Notes: generated by a model not told the origin, from the letters alone. A DNA stretch of 64,000 nt from Candidatus Sulfotelmatobacter kueseliae (GCA_900290255.1 OMOD01000111.1:89021-153020), one strand, 5' to 3'. Shown: positions 18,674 to 27,550, counted from the first letter of the stretch. Translations and numbers: made by a program.

Positions 18674-19801
18674 CTAGCTGGCGGCCTGCTCAGACGGGAC
18701 GGCGGGCGCCTCATGTTTGGCCGCCGCGCGCGAGGTCATTTCATAGCGGGCGGCTTCGAGATCAGCCAGCAATGAGTCGAGGACGACCATCGGCAGTTCC
18801 GCTCCCCAACCGTCGAGTTCCTCTTCGGTCCAGGCGCCGTTCAGGCGAATGGCGCCGGTGATGTCTTCCGGGAAGGCTAGCCGGAAGTCACCTTCGCGAA
18901 TCAAGATGTCGCCGATCATGCGGCCGGTGTGAATCTCGTAAACCCGGCGGCTGGCCTGGCTTCCTGCATTGGTCAAACATAGGTAAACTTCGCCGGCTTC
19001 GGCAAACTCGGCGCGGTAGTACCACGCCTGGGGCGCGTCGATTTTGGGATGATGGCGCCGCGGGTGGTGGACGGTTGGCTTCTGGTCGACGAGTTCATCG
19101 GCAGGATTCAGATAAAGAACGCGCTGACAGGAATCGCAATAGACAGTCTGCTGGCCGGAGCGGACCTCGTTGTAAGTCTGGGGCCGCAGCATAACCTGGC
19201 AGGCCATGCACTTGTGATCGCGGACTTCCGAGATGCCGGTGCCGCGGAACTTCGCCACGCGTTCGTAATGGCGTAGAAGATCGGCGTCGATGCCGGCACG
19301 AAGCTGGTCGCGTTTGGCACGCCATTCGGCGAGGAGTTTTTCGTCTTCGGCGGTGCGCTGGCGCGCCTGCTCCTTCTCTTTCTCAATTTCCGCGGCTTCG
19401 GCTTTGAGTTCGGCCTGCGCGGCCTTGACCTCATTGGCGCGAGTGTCGGCGTCCACCATGAGCTCGAGAATCTTGTCTTCGGTGGAGGCGATCTCCTTTT
19501 CCGCGAACTGAATCTCGTGCAGCAGCGCCTTGTATTGATCGTTGGTCTTTACGTCAAGCGACTGATCGCGATACTTGGAAATTTTGCTGCGCAAGTCGGT
19601 GATGGAAGTTTCGTGCTTGCGCCGGGCGGCATCGTCGGCCTTGGTGGCGGCCTGGGCCTTTTCGATCTGGGCCTTGGTGCCGGCAAGTTTCTGTTCGATC
19701 GCCGCGACGCGTTTGGGAAATTCGGCGATTTCGTCCTGCAGGCGGCGAATTTCCTTATCGGCTTCTTGCAGGCGCAGCAGGTTTTCGATATCAGGAAGCA
19801 T
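18674..19801 (-). CDS. Coiled-coil zinc-ribbon protein (CT398/C4-type) with C-terminal extension
   Basis: 375 residues from ATG 19801; earlier in-frame starts to 19858 would add residues before the conserved LPDIENLLRLQEADKEI. Residues about 5-175 are a long antiparallel coiled-coil hairpin rich in Lys/Glu/Ala, followed by a four-cysteine zinc ribbon (CMACQVMLRP ... YCDSCQRVLY, about 195-230). This is the family of DksA/GreA-like hairpin proteins such as Chlamydia CT398. About 130 extra residues follow (APQAWYYRAEFAEAGEVYLC ... RMIGDILIREGDFRLAF), giving a second folded domain of unknown role. Cytoplasmic. Confidence 0.8.
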   Translation of the reverse strand: MLPDIENLLRLQEADKEIRRLQDEIAEFPKRVAAIEQKLAGTKAQIEKAQAATKADDAARRKHETSITDLRSKISKYRDQSLDVKTNDQYKALLHEIQFAEKEIASTEDKILELMVDADTRANEVKAAQAELKAEAAEIEKEKEQARQRTAEDEKLLAEWRAKRDQLRAGIDADLLRHYERVAKFRGTGISEVRDHKCMACQVMLRPQTYNEVRSGQQTVYCDSCQRVLYLNPADELVDQKPTVHHPRRHHPKIDAPQAWYYRAEFAEAGEVYLCLTNAGSQASRRVYEIHTGRMIGDILIREGDFRLAFPEDITGAIRLNGAWTEEELDGWGAELPMVVLDSLLADLEAARYEMTSRAAAKHEAPAVPSEQAAS

Positions 19802-19947
19802 CCGGCATTGTGTCTGAATTGATTCTAGCATGTGGGCCGGACATCCACGGAAGGACACTGGCGGGACCGTCCGGACTGGCAGGCAGGTGTAAACTCATTG
19901 TTTTGTGCTGGATCGGTTCGCTGCTACTTCTCTTCTGTGAGGGTTTC

Positions 19948-22197
19948 GTGAAAGGGCATTCTTTTCTTCGCACTAGCCTTGCCTGGTTGATTTCCATTCC
20001 TGTTCTGGTCGCCGCGGGGTCGGCGCGGGGGCAAACCGCAACCACTAAGTCGCTGACCATCGAAGCGATCTACCAGCCCGGAGGATTGGCCGGCCGCGGT
20101 CCGGAGAACGTGGAGTGGAGCCCGGACGGAACCAGGCTCTCGTTTGTGCAGCGCGAGGAAAAAGGAGAGAAAGGCGAACTGTGGTACGTAGACACGGCCA
20201 CGGGCGAAAAGAGGGTACTGGTGAGCGCCGAGAAACTGGCATCGCTCGCCCCGGACGTCAACCGGGTCAGGAACGAGCGGGAAAAGGAACGGCTGACCCG
20301 TTACCACGTTGCGGCATATTGGTGGGCGCCGGACTCCAAACACCTGCTGTTCGACTCCGAGGGCCAGCTCTGGCTCTACGACCTGGCGACGGCGACCGCG
20401 GTGCAATTTACTTCCGCGCCCGATCCCAGCGGAGATCCAGAATTTTCGCCTGACGGCAGCCATGTGGCCTACGTGCGCAAGCACAATCTGTATGTCCGGC
20501 CGGTGAGCGGCAAGAGCGAAAAGCAGCTCACCAAAGACACCGGCGACAATCTTCTGAACGGCGATATTGACTGGGTCTACGCCGAGGAACTGGAGGTGCG
20601 CAGCAACTATTTCTGGTCGCCCGACAGCAAAGAAATTGTTTTTCTGCACATGGACGAGACCAAGGTGCCCACGTATCCCATCACTGACTGGATGCCGACG
20701 CACCCCAGCGTGGATCAGGAGAAGTATCCCAAAGTGGGCGATCCGAATCCGGTAGTCAAGCTGGGCGTGGTGGATGCCGGCGGCGGGAAGGTCCGCTGGA
20801 TTTCACTGGGCAGCGACGAAGATACCTATATTCCACGGTTCGGGTGGGTGCGCGAGGGAGTGATCTGGGCCGAAGTGCTGAACCGCATTCAGGACAAGAT
20901 GGACCTGTATTTCGTTGACGCTAAATCGGGGAAGTCGCGAATCGTGCTGACCGAGGCTACGCCGGGGGCGTGGATTGATTTTGAGCAGGTGGAAGTTCGC
21001 TTTCTGCCCTTTCGCGGCCAGTTCCTGTGGCCCAGCTGGCGCGATGGGAACATGCATCTCTATCTCTACAGTTTTGACAAACAGAATCCGATGGCAGCGG
21101 ACGCCAAGCTGGAGCGGCAACTGACGCAAGGCGATTTCGAAGTGGAGGGAATCGAGGGAGTGGATGAAGCTGCGGGCACGGTGTTTTTCGCTGCAAACAA
21201 GGATGATCCCCGGCAACAGCATATCTACTCGCTGCAGCTGGATGGCTCGGGGCTCAAGGTTCTCACCTCGGAGGAGGGAGAGCATTCCGCGGCCTTCAGC
21301 GATGACGGGAAGCACTACATGCACACATATTCCAGCCCGCAGACTGCTCAGCGCGTTTCCTTGTGCGCAGTCGGAGGCCCATGCAGCCCGGTATGGCAGG
21401 CGCGAGGGGCGCGAGACGAGATTACCGAATATGGACTGCGCCCGCCAAAATATTTGCAGTTCACGGCGGACGATGGGACGACGCTGTACGGAAAGTTGTT
21501 ACTCCCCCCGGATCCGCCGGCCGGCGCAAAGATTCCGGTGATTGTGAGCATCTATGGCGGGCCGACCGCGCAGGAGGTGAGGAAGAGCACGCCCGACGCT
21601 TTCGACGAAATCATGGCGCGGAAGGGCTTCGCCATTTTTACGCTGGACAATCGCGGCGCAGCGGGGCGTGATCGCAAGTTCCAGACGGCGATCCGGCACG
21701 AGTTCGGGGCGGTCGAATTAAAGGATCAGCTCACGGCGCTGGACCAACTGCTGGCGCAGTATCCGCAGCTTGACCAGGATCGCGTCGGCATTTGGGGCTG
21801 GTCCTACGGCGGGTTCATGACGCTCTATGCCATGACGCATTCGGACCGTTTTCGCGCGGGCGTATCCGTAGCTCCGGTGACCGAGTGGCAGAACTACGAC
21901 TCGATTTACACCGAGCGCTACATGGGATTGCTCAAGGACAACAAACAAGGCTACGACAAGTCGGATGTGACGAAATCCGCCGACAAGCTGCATGGGGCGT
22001 TACTGCTGGCCCAGGGCACGGGCGATGACAACGTGCACTTTCAGAACAGCGTCCAGATGGTAGATGCGCTGATCAAGGCGGGAAAGCAATTCCGCCTGAT
22101 GGTCTATCCCAACAAGACGCACAGCATCGCCGGCAAAGACGCACGCGTGCACCTGTTCACCATGATTGAGGAACATTTTGAGCGGGAGTTGAAGTAA
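19948..22197 (+). CDS. Exported dipeptidyl peptidase IV-type serine peptidase (S9B)
   Basis: 749 residues from GTG 19948, preceded by GAGGG; this start gives a clean signal peptide (SFLRTSLAWLISIPVLVAAG), whereas the longer frame from 19810 does not. The eight-bladed propeller is marked by repeated WSPDG/FSPDG phrases and contains the double-Glu substrate-docking motif in DWVYAEELEVR. The alpha/beta hydrolase domain has the nucleophile in GWSYGGFM, Asp in GTGDDNVHF and His in NKTHSIAG. It should remove N-terminal X-Pro dipeptides in the periplasm. Divergent from the zinc-ribbon gene with about 145 bp between. Confidence 0.92.
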   Translation: MKGHSFLRTSLAWLISIPVLVAAGSARGQTATTKSLTIEAIYQPGGLAGRGPENVEWSPDGTRLSFVQREEKGEKGELWYVDTATGEKRVLVSAEKLASLAPDVNRVRNEREKERLTRYHVAAYWWAPDSKHLLFDSEGQLWLYDLATATAVQFTSAPDPSGDPEFSPDGSHVAYVRKHNLYVRPVSGKSEKQLTKDTGDNLLNGDIDWVYAEELEVRSNYFWSPDSKEIVFLHMDETKVPTYPITDWMPTHPSVDQEKYPKVGDPNPVVKLGVVDAGGGKVRWISLGSDEDTYIPRFGWVREGVIWAEVLNRIQDKMDLYFVDAKSGKSRIVLTEATPGAWIDFEQVEVRFLPFRGQFLWPSWRDGNMHLYLYSFDKQNPMAADAKLERQLTQGDFEVEGIEGVDEAAGTVFFAANKDDPRQQHIYSLQLDGSGLKVLTSEEGEHSAAFSDDGKHYMHTYSSPQTAQRVSLCAVGGPCSPVWQARGARDEITEYGLRPPKYLQFTADDGTTLYGKLLLPPDPPAGAKIPVIVSIYGGPTAQEVRKSTPDAFDEIMARKGFAIFTLDNRGAAGRDRKFQTAIRHEFGAVELKDQLTALDQLLAQYPQLDQDRVGIWGWSYGGFMTLYAMTHSDRFRAGVSVAPVTEWQNYDSIYTERYMGLLKDNKQGYDKSDVTKSADKLHGALLLAQGTGDDNVHFQNSVQMVDALIKAGKQFRLMVYPNKTHSIAGKDARVHLFTMIEEHFERELK

Positions 22198-22260
22198 AAC
22201 AGGGGCAGTGGTCAGTGAAAACCAAAAGACTATGGCGGCTTCGGTTTCACCGGAGCTACT

Positions 22261-22638
22261 TTATTTGTGTCTGCCGGAACCTTTGCGCGGGGTTTCCTTG
22301 GAGGAGCTTTCTTTCGACGTGCTTTCCTTCGACGAACTCTCTTTGGACGAGCTTTCTTTCGAGCCGCTGTCCGGTTTGGATTTGTCGTCCTTCTTATCTT
22401 TCGAGGACGAATCGCGCGAGGAAGGATCACCGCTGCCGGCGGATCCGGGCGAAGAAGTTTTCTTCGCGTAGTCGGTCACGTACCAGCCAGAGCCTTTGAA
22501 CTGGACGGCGGGTGCGGAGATCATCTGCTCGACCTGGCCGCCGCAGTCGGGGCACTTCTTGACCATCTTATCCGAGAACTTCTGGATTTTTTCGAAGCGG
22601 TGGCCGCACTTCTTACACTGATATTCGTAAAGTGGCAT
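22261..22638 (-). CDS. FmdB-family zinc-ribbon protein with Ser/Lys/Glu repeat tail
   Basis: 125 residues. MPLYEYQCKKCGHRFEKIQK plus CPDCGGQ form the FmdB zinc ribbon, followed by APAVQFKGSGWYVTDYAKK. From about residue 64 the tail is low-complexity and includes five near-repeats of SSSKE/STSKE. FmdB proteins were first seen as putative regulators of amidase/formamidase genes; their true role is unclear. The highly repetitive DNA (GGACGAGCTTTCTTTCGA-type) makes this region prone to slippage. Convergent with the DPP-IV gene. Confidence 0.88.
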   Translation of the reverse strand: MPLYEYQCKKCGHRFEKIQKFSDKMVKKCPDCGGQVEQMISAPAVQFKGSGWYVTDYAKKTSSPGSAGSGDPSSRDSSSKDKKDDKSKPDSGSKESSSKESSSKESTSKESSSKETPRKGSGRHK

Positions 22639-22740
22639 GAGTGTGAGACGGTTAGGGGCTGTCTGCGTTCCGATTCTATGGGTGCGGGTTCGGTCGCGTC
22701 AATTTACGCTCGTCCGGCGGAATGATGATCGATCGGTCCC

Positions 22741-23277
22741 TTACCGATCCTGCCGGACCGCGATGGCTGAGGTGCATCCGGCGCAGGGATCGTTCTTGAT
22801 GTAGCGGTAGAAGCGAGGCTCGCCTCGCCCGATCCAGTAGCGGGAACGGTAGTCGTCGGTCCCGGGCCCTCGAGTCAGAAAGCTGAAGAAGACATGATGG
22901 GAAGGCTGGACGACAATCCCCGCATGCCCCGGCCACACGATCACGTCGCCGGGTTGCGGCTTTGAGACACGGCGAAATCCTTCCGCGCCGTCGTAGAGAT
23001 CGTCAGAACTCGCATAGATGTAAGGGAAACCGGCGCGACCGTAAATCTCATGAACCAGGTGAGAACAATCGTGGGCGGAATCGCGCCTCACTTTGGAGTG
23101 GAGCGCCACAGCGACCACAGACAGCCCGTCGTGGCGAGTGAGCGTCTTTCGGGCGTGGCTCAGGTTGGCGGTCGCTCGCGGAGGGCCGCTGTCTTCGAGC
23201 GCCTGCTGCGCTGACAAGAGATATAGAGCCAGGCTGCAGAAGACTGCCACGGCCGCCGTCTTTACCGTACTCCGCAT
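22741..23277 (-). CDS. Exported NlpC/P60-like cysteine hydrolase
   Basis: 178 residues. Signal sequence (about 1-22, VKTAAVAVFCSLALYLLSAQQ), then an NlpC/P60 fold with catalytic C71 (AHDCSHLVHEIYGRAGFPY) and H118 (GDVIVWPGHAGIVV). The family cleaves peptidoglycan stem peptides or related amide bonds. The C-terminal segment ends with DPCAGCTS, a possible metal or disulfide pair. Minus strand, 102 bp beyond the FmdB start. Confidence 0.82.
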   Translation of the reverse strand: MRSTVKTAAVAVFCSLALYLLSAQQALEDSGPPRATANLSHARKTLTRHDGLSVVAVALHSKVRRDSAHDCSHLVHEIYGRAGFPYIYASSDDLYDGAEGFRRVSKPQPGDVIVWPGHAGIVVQPSHHVFFSFLTRGPGTDDYRSRYWIGRGEPRFYRYIKNDPCAGCTSAIAVRQDR

Positions 23278-23359
23278 GGTTTAAAGTGTGATGCGGAAAT
23301 CGACGGCGCGGGTAGTTACGGTAGTGCAAGGCCGATTCGCAGGTCACCGGCGACTGCAA

Positions 23360-23689
23360 CTATTTGCCCAGCAGGCGTTTGGGCGCGGTGTTGCGCCAGG
23401 CGGCGTGAATGGCCTTCGTCAGCGCCTCCTTCTTGGCCGATTTCAGAATCACGCTGGTGGCGCCGCGGCGTCCCCACGCGCCCTTTACCGGGATGAACAC
23501 GTCGGGATAGTCCTTCGAAAAGTAATGCTGCTCTTCGGGCGAGAGCTTGACCATGCCGCGGGATTTATCGGGATACCCGAGTGTGGCGAAGATTTTTCCC
23601 GCGACGCGGAAGTCGGGGTGGTCCATGTGCGAGTGCTCCTCGGCCTTGGGCAGAGAGAGAGCGATTTTGCGGAAGTCGTTGGCGGTCAT
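23360..23689 (-). CDS. MmcQ/YjbR family DNA-binding-like protein
   Basis: 109 residues from ATG 23689, with AGGAG placed seven bases before. MTANDFRKIALSLPKAEEHSHMDHPDFRVAGKIFATL, then MVKLSPEEQHYF and WGRRGATSVILKSA are the family's CyaY-like fold. Members are small cytoplasmic proteins of unknown function sometimes annotated as DNA-binding. Alone, between NlpC/P60 and rsmI. Confidence 0.88.
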   Translation of the reverse strand: MTANDFRKIALSLPKAEEHSHMDHPDFRVAGKIFATLGYPDKSRGMVKLSPEEQHYFSKDYPDVFIPVKGAWGRRGATSVILKSAKKEALTKAIHAAWRNTAPKRLLGK

Positions 23690-23745
23690 GGGCGAACTCC
23701 TGGCGCGGGGTACGCTAGCATAACCGCGCAATCGGTCGAAAACCG

Positions 23746-23838
23746 AGATTTCAGATTGTAGATTTCAGATTGCATATTGGGAAGCCTTTTGGAATCTGCA
23801 ATCTTCAATCTTCAATCTGCAATCCAAAATTGGCAATC
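23746..23838. repeat. Intergenic inverted word repeat (GATTTCAGATTG / CAATCTTCAATC)
   Basis: GATTTCAGATTGTAGATTTC and AGATTGCATATTGG on the left face AATCTGCAATCTTCAATCTT, CAATCTGCAATCC and AAAATTGGCAATCC on the right. It lies between the divergent MmcQ-like and rsmI genes and is the same style of element as at 4848 and 16143. Confidence 0.6.
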
Positions 23839-23863
23839 CTCATGCGGTGATAGACTTCCGGTC

Positions 23864-24724
23864 ATGACGCAAGCTGGGCCAACTCTGTATCTGGTGGCGA
23901 CGCCGATCGGCAATCTCGAGGACATCACCCTGCGGGCGCTGCGCGTGCTCAAAGAAGTGGATGTGATTGCTTGCGAAGACACGCGGCAGACGCAGAAGCT
24001 GCTCAATCATTATGCGATCGCGACCCGCACCACCAGCTATCACGAGCACAACGAGATGACACGAGCGGCGGAACTGGTCAAACAGATGCAGGAGGGCGCG
24101 AGCGTCGCGCTGGTCACCGATGCGGGCATGCCCGGGATTTCCGATCCAGGGTATCGGCTGATTACGTTGGCGATCCGGCATCATGTGCCGGTGGTGCCGG
24201 TGCCGGGTGCGTCGGCGTTTCTGGCGGCGCTGGTGGCGAGCGGATTGCCTACCGATTCGTTTCGCTTCAGCGGATTCTTGCCCCCCAAGCGCGGGGAGCG
24301 GCGGGCGGCTCTCGAAGCGATCAGGAATTCGCCGCGGACGGCGGTCTTCTACGAGGCTCCGCACCGCATTATCGAGACGCTCACCGACGTTGTGGAAGTG
24401 CTTGGGATCGCCCGACACGTGGTGGTGGCGCGGGAGGTGACCAAACTGCACGAGGAATTTCTGCGCGGGAGCGCGAGCGAAGTGCTGACGGATCTGAAGT
24501 CGCGCGAGGCAGTGAAGGGCGAGATCACCCTGCTGATCGGCAAGGCGGAGCCGCAAGAAGCCCATGGAGCGGCGGACGCCCCCGTCCGCCCCAGCGTATG
24601 CGAGCGCGTGGCGCAGATCATGGCCGAAGAGAAGCTTGACGAGAAGTCCGCGCTGAAAAAAGTGGCAAAGGAGCGGGGGGTCTCGAAGAGCGAGGCGTAC
24701 CGGGAGTTGCAGCGCGGGAAGTAA
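23864..24724 (+). CDS. rsmI: 16S rRNA 2'-O-ribose C1402 methyltransferase with a repeat-encoded insert
   Basis: 286 residues. ATG 23864 gives the usual N-terminus TLYLVATPIGNLEDITLRAL. Tetrapyrrole-methylase fold with ACEDTRQTQKLLNHY, VALVTDAGMPGISDPGYRL, VPVPGASAFLAAL, FLPPKRGERR and FYEAPHRIIETL. Methylates the decoding-centre nucleotide C1402. Near residues 234-245 the phrase AHGAADAPVRPSV is encoded by the palindrome GGCGGAC-N6-GTCCGCC (24571-24590), splitting the linker before the C-terminal helical region (ERVAQIMAEEKLDEKSALKK). An intergenic copy follows directly downstream. Confidence 0.94.
   Translation: MTQAGPTLYLVATPIGNLEDITLRALRVLKEVDVIACEDTRQTQKLLNHYAIATRTTSYHEHNEMTRAAELVKQMQEGASVALVTDAGMPGISDPGYRLITLAIRHHVPVVPVPGASAFLAALVASGLPTDSFRFSGFLPPKRGERRAALEAIRNSPRTAVFYEAPHRIIETLTDVVEVLGIARHVVVAREVTKLHEEFLRGSASEVLTDLKSREAVKGEITLLIGKAEPQEAHGAADAPVRPSVCERVAQIMAEEKLDEKSALKKVAKERGVSKSEAYRELQRGK
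24571..24590. repeat. GGCGGAC palindrome inside rsmI
   Basis: GGCGGAC-N6-GTCCGCC, preceded by GGAGC, is read in frame as AADAPVRP. It is identical over about 24 bases to the intergenic copy starting at 24730 (GGAGCGGCGGACGCCCCCGT). Confidence 0.85.
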
Positions 24725-24728
24725 TTCG

Positions 24729-24836
24729 TGGAGCGGCGGACGCCCCCGTCCGCCGGGCATCTTTTGCCAATCGCCTTGTGCTTGTTGTGTCGAGCTGCGC
24801 TCGACCCGGCGGACGAGGCGTCCGCCTCTCCATAAT
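24729..24836. repeat. Composite palindromic repeat in the rsmI/yqeY convergent gap
   Basis: GGCGGAC-N6-GTCCGCC (24735-24754), GTCGAGCTGCGCTCGAC (24789-24805) and GGCGGAC-N5-GTCCGCC (24808-24826) follow one another. The outer phrases GTGGAGCGGC and GCCTCTCCA are roughly inverse, so the whole could fold as one cruciform. It fills the gap between two convergent genes. Confidence 0.8.
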
Positions 24837-25295
24837 CTATTTTGGTGTTAACTCCCGCTTCACCATCTCGCTGACCATCTTCCCATCCACGCGCATGCCG
24901 GCGGCGGAGAAGCGGGCCATGGCGTTCTTCATGACCGTGCCCATTTCTTTCATGGTGGGCGCGCCCATTTCCGTGATCACGGCTTTCACTCCGGCGGCGA
25001 CGTCGGCTTCGCTGGCGGCTTTGGGCAGGTAGGTTTCGATCAGGACGATTTCGGCGGCTTCCTTGTCGGCCATTTCCTGGCGTCCGCCCTTGGTGAATTG
25101 CTCGACCGATTCTTTGCGCTGCTTGATCAGCGTGGCCAGCACGGCCTGCGATTCTTTGTCGTCGAGCGGGGACATCTTCTCGACTTCGCGAAGCTTCAAC
25201 GCGGTCTTGACCATGCGCAGGGCGGACAGACGGGGCTCGTCCTTCGCCTTCATGGCGGCGACGATGTCTTTCTGAATCTGTTCGACTAGGCTCAT
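24837..25295 (-). CDS. GatB/YqeY-domain protein
   Basis: 152 residues from ATG 25295: MSLVEQIQKDIVAAMKAKDE, then LSALRMVKTALKLREVEK, IKQRKESVEQFTKGGRQEMA and the C-terminal ITEMGAPTMKEMGTVMKNAM. This is the YqeY helical domain shared with the tail of GatB amidotransferase, thought to contact tRNA; function of stand-alone YqeY is unsettled. The longer frame to 25649 is discounted because its extra sequence has no family match and crosses the upstream gene's promoter region. Confidence 0.92.
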   Translation of the reverse strand: MSLVEQIQKDIVAAMKAKDEPRLSALRMVKTALKLREVEKMSPLDDKESQAVLATLIKQRKESVEQFTKGGRQEMADKEAAEIVLIETYLPKAASEADVAAGVKAVITEMGAPTMKEMGTVMKNAMARFSAAGMRVDGKMVSEMVKRELTPK

Positions 25296-25318
25296 GCGGG
25301 AATTATAGACAGTCGTTG

Positions 25319-25359
25319 TTCCCACGTCTCGCGAAAGCGGCGAGACGTGGGGCACCCCA
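25319..25359. repeat. Hairpin between yqeY and the DUF1080 operon
   Basis: TTCCCACGTCTCGC and GCGAGACGTGGGGCA (about 25319-25356) are inverse with a short loop GAAAGCG. Lies between divergent transcription units and has no T-run. Confidence 0.5.
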
Positions 25360-25449
25360 AGTCCGACCTCCGATTTCCCTCCATTGATTCCCAGCGCCGG
25401 TGCGAGTAGATTGGTTTGTCCTAAAAAACCCTCATCCAGGGGATTCCCA

Positions 25450-26139
25450 ATGTTAAAACGTTTCATGGTCTGGGTTTTTGTGTTCCTCGGTCTGGCAGCG
25501 CTCGCGTTTGCCGCCGATGAAAACGTCTGCAAGGGAGATCCGGATAAGTGGCAGCAACTTTTCAACGGGAAAGATTTAACCGGCTGGAAACATGTCGGCC
25601 CGGGCAGCGACACGGTGGAGGACGGCCTCATCCGCACGCACGGTGGCATGGGCTTGCTCTACTGGACCGGGGGAAAGATTGGCGACTGCATCATCCATAC
25701 CGTCTACAAGATGCGCGACGAGGACGACAATTCTGGAGTGTTCATCCGCATTCCCATTGAGCCGCGCGAAGAGTGGATGCCGGTGCACTACGGCTACGAA
25801 GTGCAGATTCTGAACCATCCCGAGAAGTCCGGCGAGGATGAGTATCACGAAACTGCCATGCTGTACTCGCTGACCAAGCCTCTGGTGAAACAAGCGTGGA
25901 AGCCGGGCCCGGAGTGGAACACCATGGACATCACACTGGATGGGCCGCGAACGATTGTTGTGCTCAACGGGGTGAAGGTAACCGACTTTAAGGAGGGCGA
26001 TCCGGTGCCGGAGCGTAAGTTCGATTTCGAACCACAGCGCGGCCCCCGGCCTCTTGTCGGTTACATGGGACTGCAGAATCACAGCGACGAAGACATCGTG
26101 TTCTTCAAAGAAGTTGCCATTAAACCTCTCAAGAAGTAG
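25450..26139 (+). CDS. Exported DUF1080 (3-keto-disaccharide hydrolase-like) protein
   Basis: 229 residues from ATG 25450, preceded by AGGGGATT. Signal peptide MLKRFMVWVFVFLGLAALAFA. DUF1080 fold: WQQLFNGKDLTGWKHVG, DNSGVFIRIPIEP, YGYEVQILNHPE, WNTMDITLDGPRTIVVLNG, RPLVGYMGLQNHSDEDIVFF, ending in a conserved strand. It is the first gene of a tightly spaced run (gaps of 48, 19 and 36 bp) with two Tat oxidoreductases and a beta-lactamase-fold protein, which suggests it cleaves a 3-keto glycoside formed by those oxidoreductases. That pathway link is inference from neighbours. Confidence 0.88.
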   Translation: MLKRFMVWVFVFLGLAALAFAADENVCKGDPDKWQQLFNGKDLTGWKHVGPGSDTVEDGLIRTHGGMGLLYWTGGKIGDCIIHTVYKMRDEDDNSGVFIRIPIEPREEWMPVHYGYEVQILNHPEKSGEDEYHETAMLYSLTKPLVKQAWKPGPEWNTMDITLDGPRTIVVLNGVKVTDFKEGDPVPERKFDFEPQRGPRPLVGYMGLQNHSDEDIVFFKEVAIKPLKK

Positions 26140-26187
26140 TTGGGTTAGTAATAGCCGGTCGCAGTCAACTCATTCGGAGGGATTCGC

Positions 26188-27531
26188 ATGAAACGTCGTA
26201 TTTCGAGACGTGCATTCTTGCAAGGAAGCGCAGCCGCCGCTGGTGGCCTGCTGGTTTCAAAAACTATCCTGCTCGAAGCGGCGCCGTTGCCGCGGATGGT
26301 CGCTCCCAGCGACCGCATTCGTTTTGGCATGATCGGAATCGGGATGCAGGGTTCAGGCCTGCTGCCTGCGGCGATCACTCTTCCGGGCATCGAGTGTGTG
26401 GCAGCCGCCGATTTGTATGACGGGCGCCACACGCTGGCCAAGGAACTCACGGGCAACGCGAGTTTGCCCACCACGCGGCATTATCAGGAATTGCTCGATC
26501 GTAAGGATATCGACTGCATTATCGCGGCCGTGCCCGATCACTGGCACAGACGCGTCGTGGTCGATGCCTGCAACGCGGGCAAGGACATTTACTGCGAGAA
26601 GCCCATGTCGCACACCGTGGCCGACGGACTGGCCATGGTCGAAGCGGCGCAGAAAAACAATCGCATCGTGCAGATCGGCTCGCAGCGTGTCAGCTCCCAG
26701 CTCTGCGCCAAGGCAAACGAAATGTACAAGTCGGGCGCCATTGGCGATGTCGAAATGGTGGAGCTCACGTACGGCCGAAACGATCCCACCGGCGCGTGGG
26801 AATACCCGCCTCCGACCGATCTTTCTCCGGACACGCTCGATTGGGACACCTGGCTCAACGATGCTCCCAAGATTCCCTTCAACAAGCTGCATTTCGCGCG
26901 CTGGCGCTGCTGGAGAGCGTATGGCACGGGCGTGGCCGGCGATCTCATGGTGCACCTGCTGAGCGGCATGATGAGGACGTTGGGATGGAATGAGATTCCC
27001 CGCTCCGCAACCGCGCTGGGCGGTATCTTCCGCTTTAACGACGGCCGCGATATGCCCGACTTCCACACTGTACTGTTCGACTATCACGGCATCCCGGTGT
27101 ACGTGCGCCTGGACCTGGGTTGCGACACACCGGAAACCGCACGCTTCATGGGACCCAAGGGACTCCTCGAGGCCGGCGAATTCGACCTGAAGTATTCGCC
27201 TCAGGCCGGCGTGGATACCGATCCCAGCTATTATGCCTACAGCTTCCCGGCCAAGATGCGGGAAGAATACTTCAAGCAGTGGCATGAGGAGCACGATCCG
27301 CCGCTGGGCAAAGAACCTGTGCACGACGATGTCGTCTACAAGGGTCACGACTGGGACGACGTCAAGCCGCACCAGCAGACCTTCTTCCAGGCGGTGCGCT
27401 CGCGCAAGCCGGTGACCGAAGATGCGGTGTTCGGCAACAACGCCGCCATCGCCTGCCACATGGCCAATGAGTCGTATTTCCGCAAGAAAGCGGTCACCTG
27501 GGATGAGGCGTCAAAGACGCTCAAGTCCTAG
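26188..27531 (+). CDS. Tat-exported Gfo/Idh/MocA oxidoreductase
   Basis: 447 residues. Twin-arginine signal (MKRRISRRAFLQGSAAAAGG) followed by a Rossmann fold (IRFGMIGIGMQGSG), VAAADLYDGR, IIAAVPDHWHRRVVVDA, the Gfo signature CEKPMSHTVADG and QIGSQRVSSQ. Tat export implies the NAD(P)-type cofactor is bound before export, as in periplasmic glucose-fructose oxidoreductase. The C-terminal domain has H/D-rich loops (VAGDLMVHLLSGMMRTLGW). Likely a sugar or glycoside oxidoreductase working with the DUF1080 protein 48 bp upstream. SD GGAGGGA before ATG. Confidence 0.93.
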   Translation: MKRRISRRAFLQGSAAAAGGLLVSKTILLEAAPLPRMVAPSDRIRFGMIGIGMQGSGLLPAAITLPGIECVAAADLYDGRHTLAKELTGNASLPTTRHYQELLDRKDIDCIIAAVPDHWHRRVVVDACNAGKDIYCEKPMSHTVADGLAMVEAAQKNNRIVQIGSQRVSSQLCAKANEMYKSGAIGDVEMVELTYGRNDPTGAWEYPPPTDLSPDTLDWDTWLNDAPKIPFNKLHFARWRCWRAYGTGVAGDLMVHLLSGMMRTLGWNEIPRSATALGGIFRFNDGRDMPDFHTVLFDYHGIPVYVRLDLGCDTPETARFMGPKGLLEAGEFDLKYSPQAGVDTDPSYYAYSFPAKMREEYFKQWHEEHDPPLGKEPVHDDVVYKGHDWDDVKPHQQTFFQAVRSRKPVTEDAVFGNNAAIACHMANESYFRKKAVTWDEASKTLKS

Positions 27532-27550
27532 AGTAGACATGGGAGGGAGC

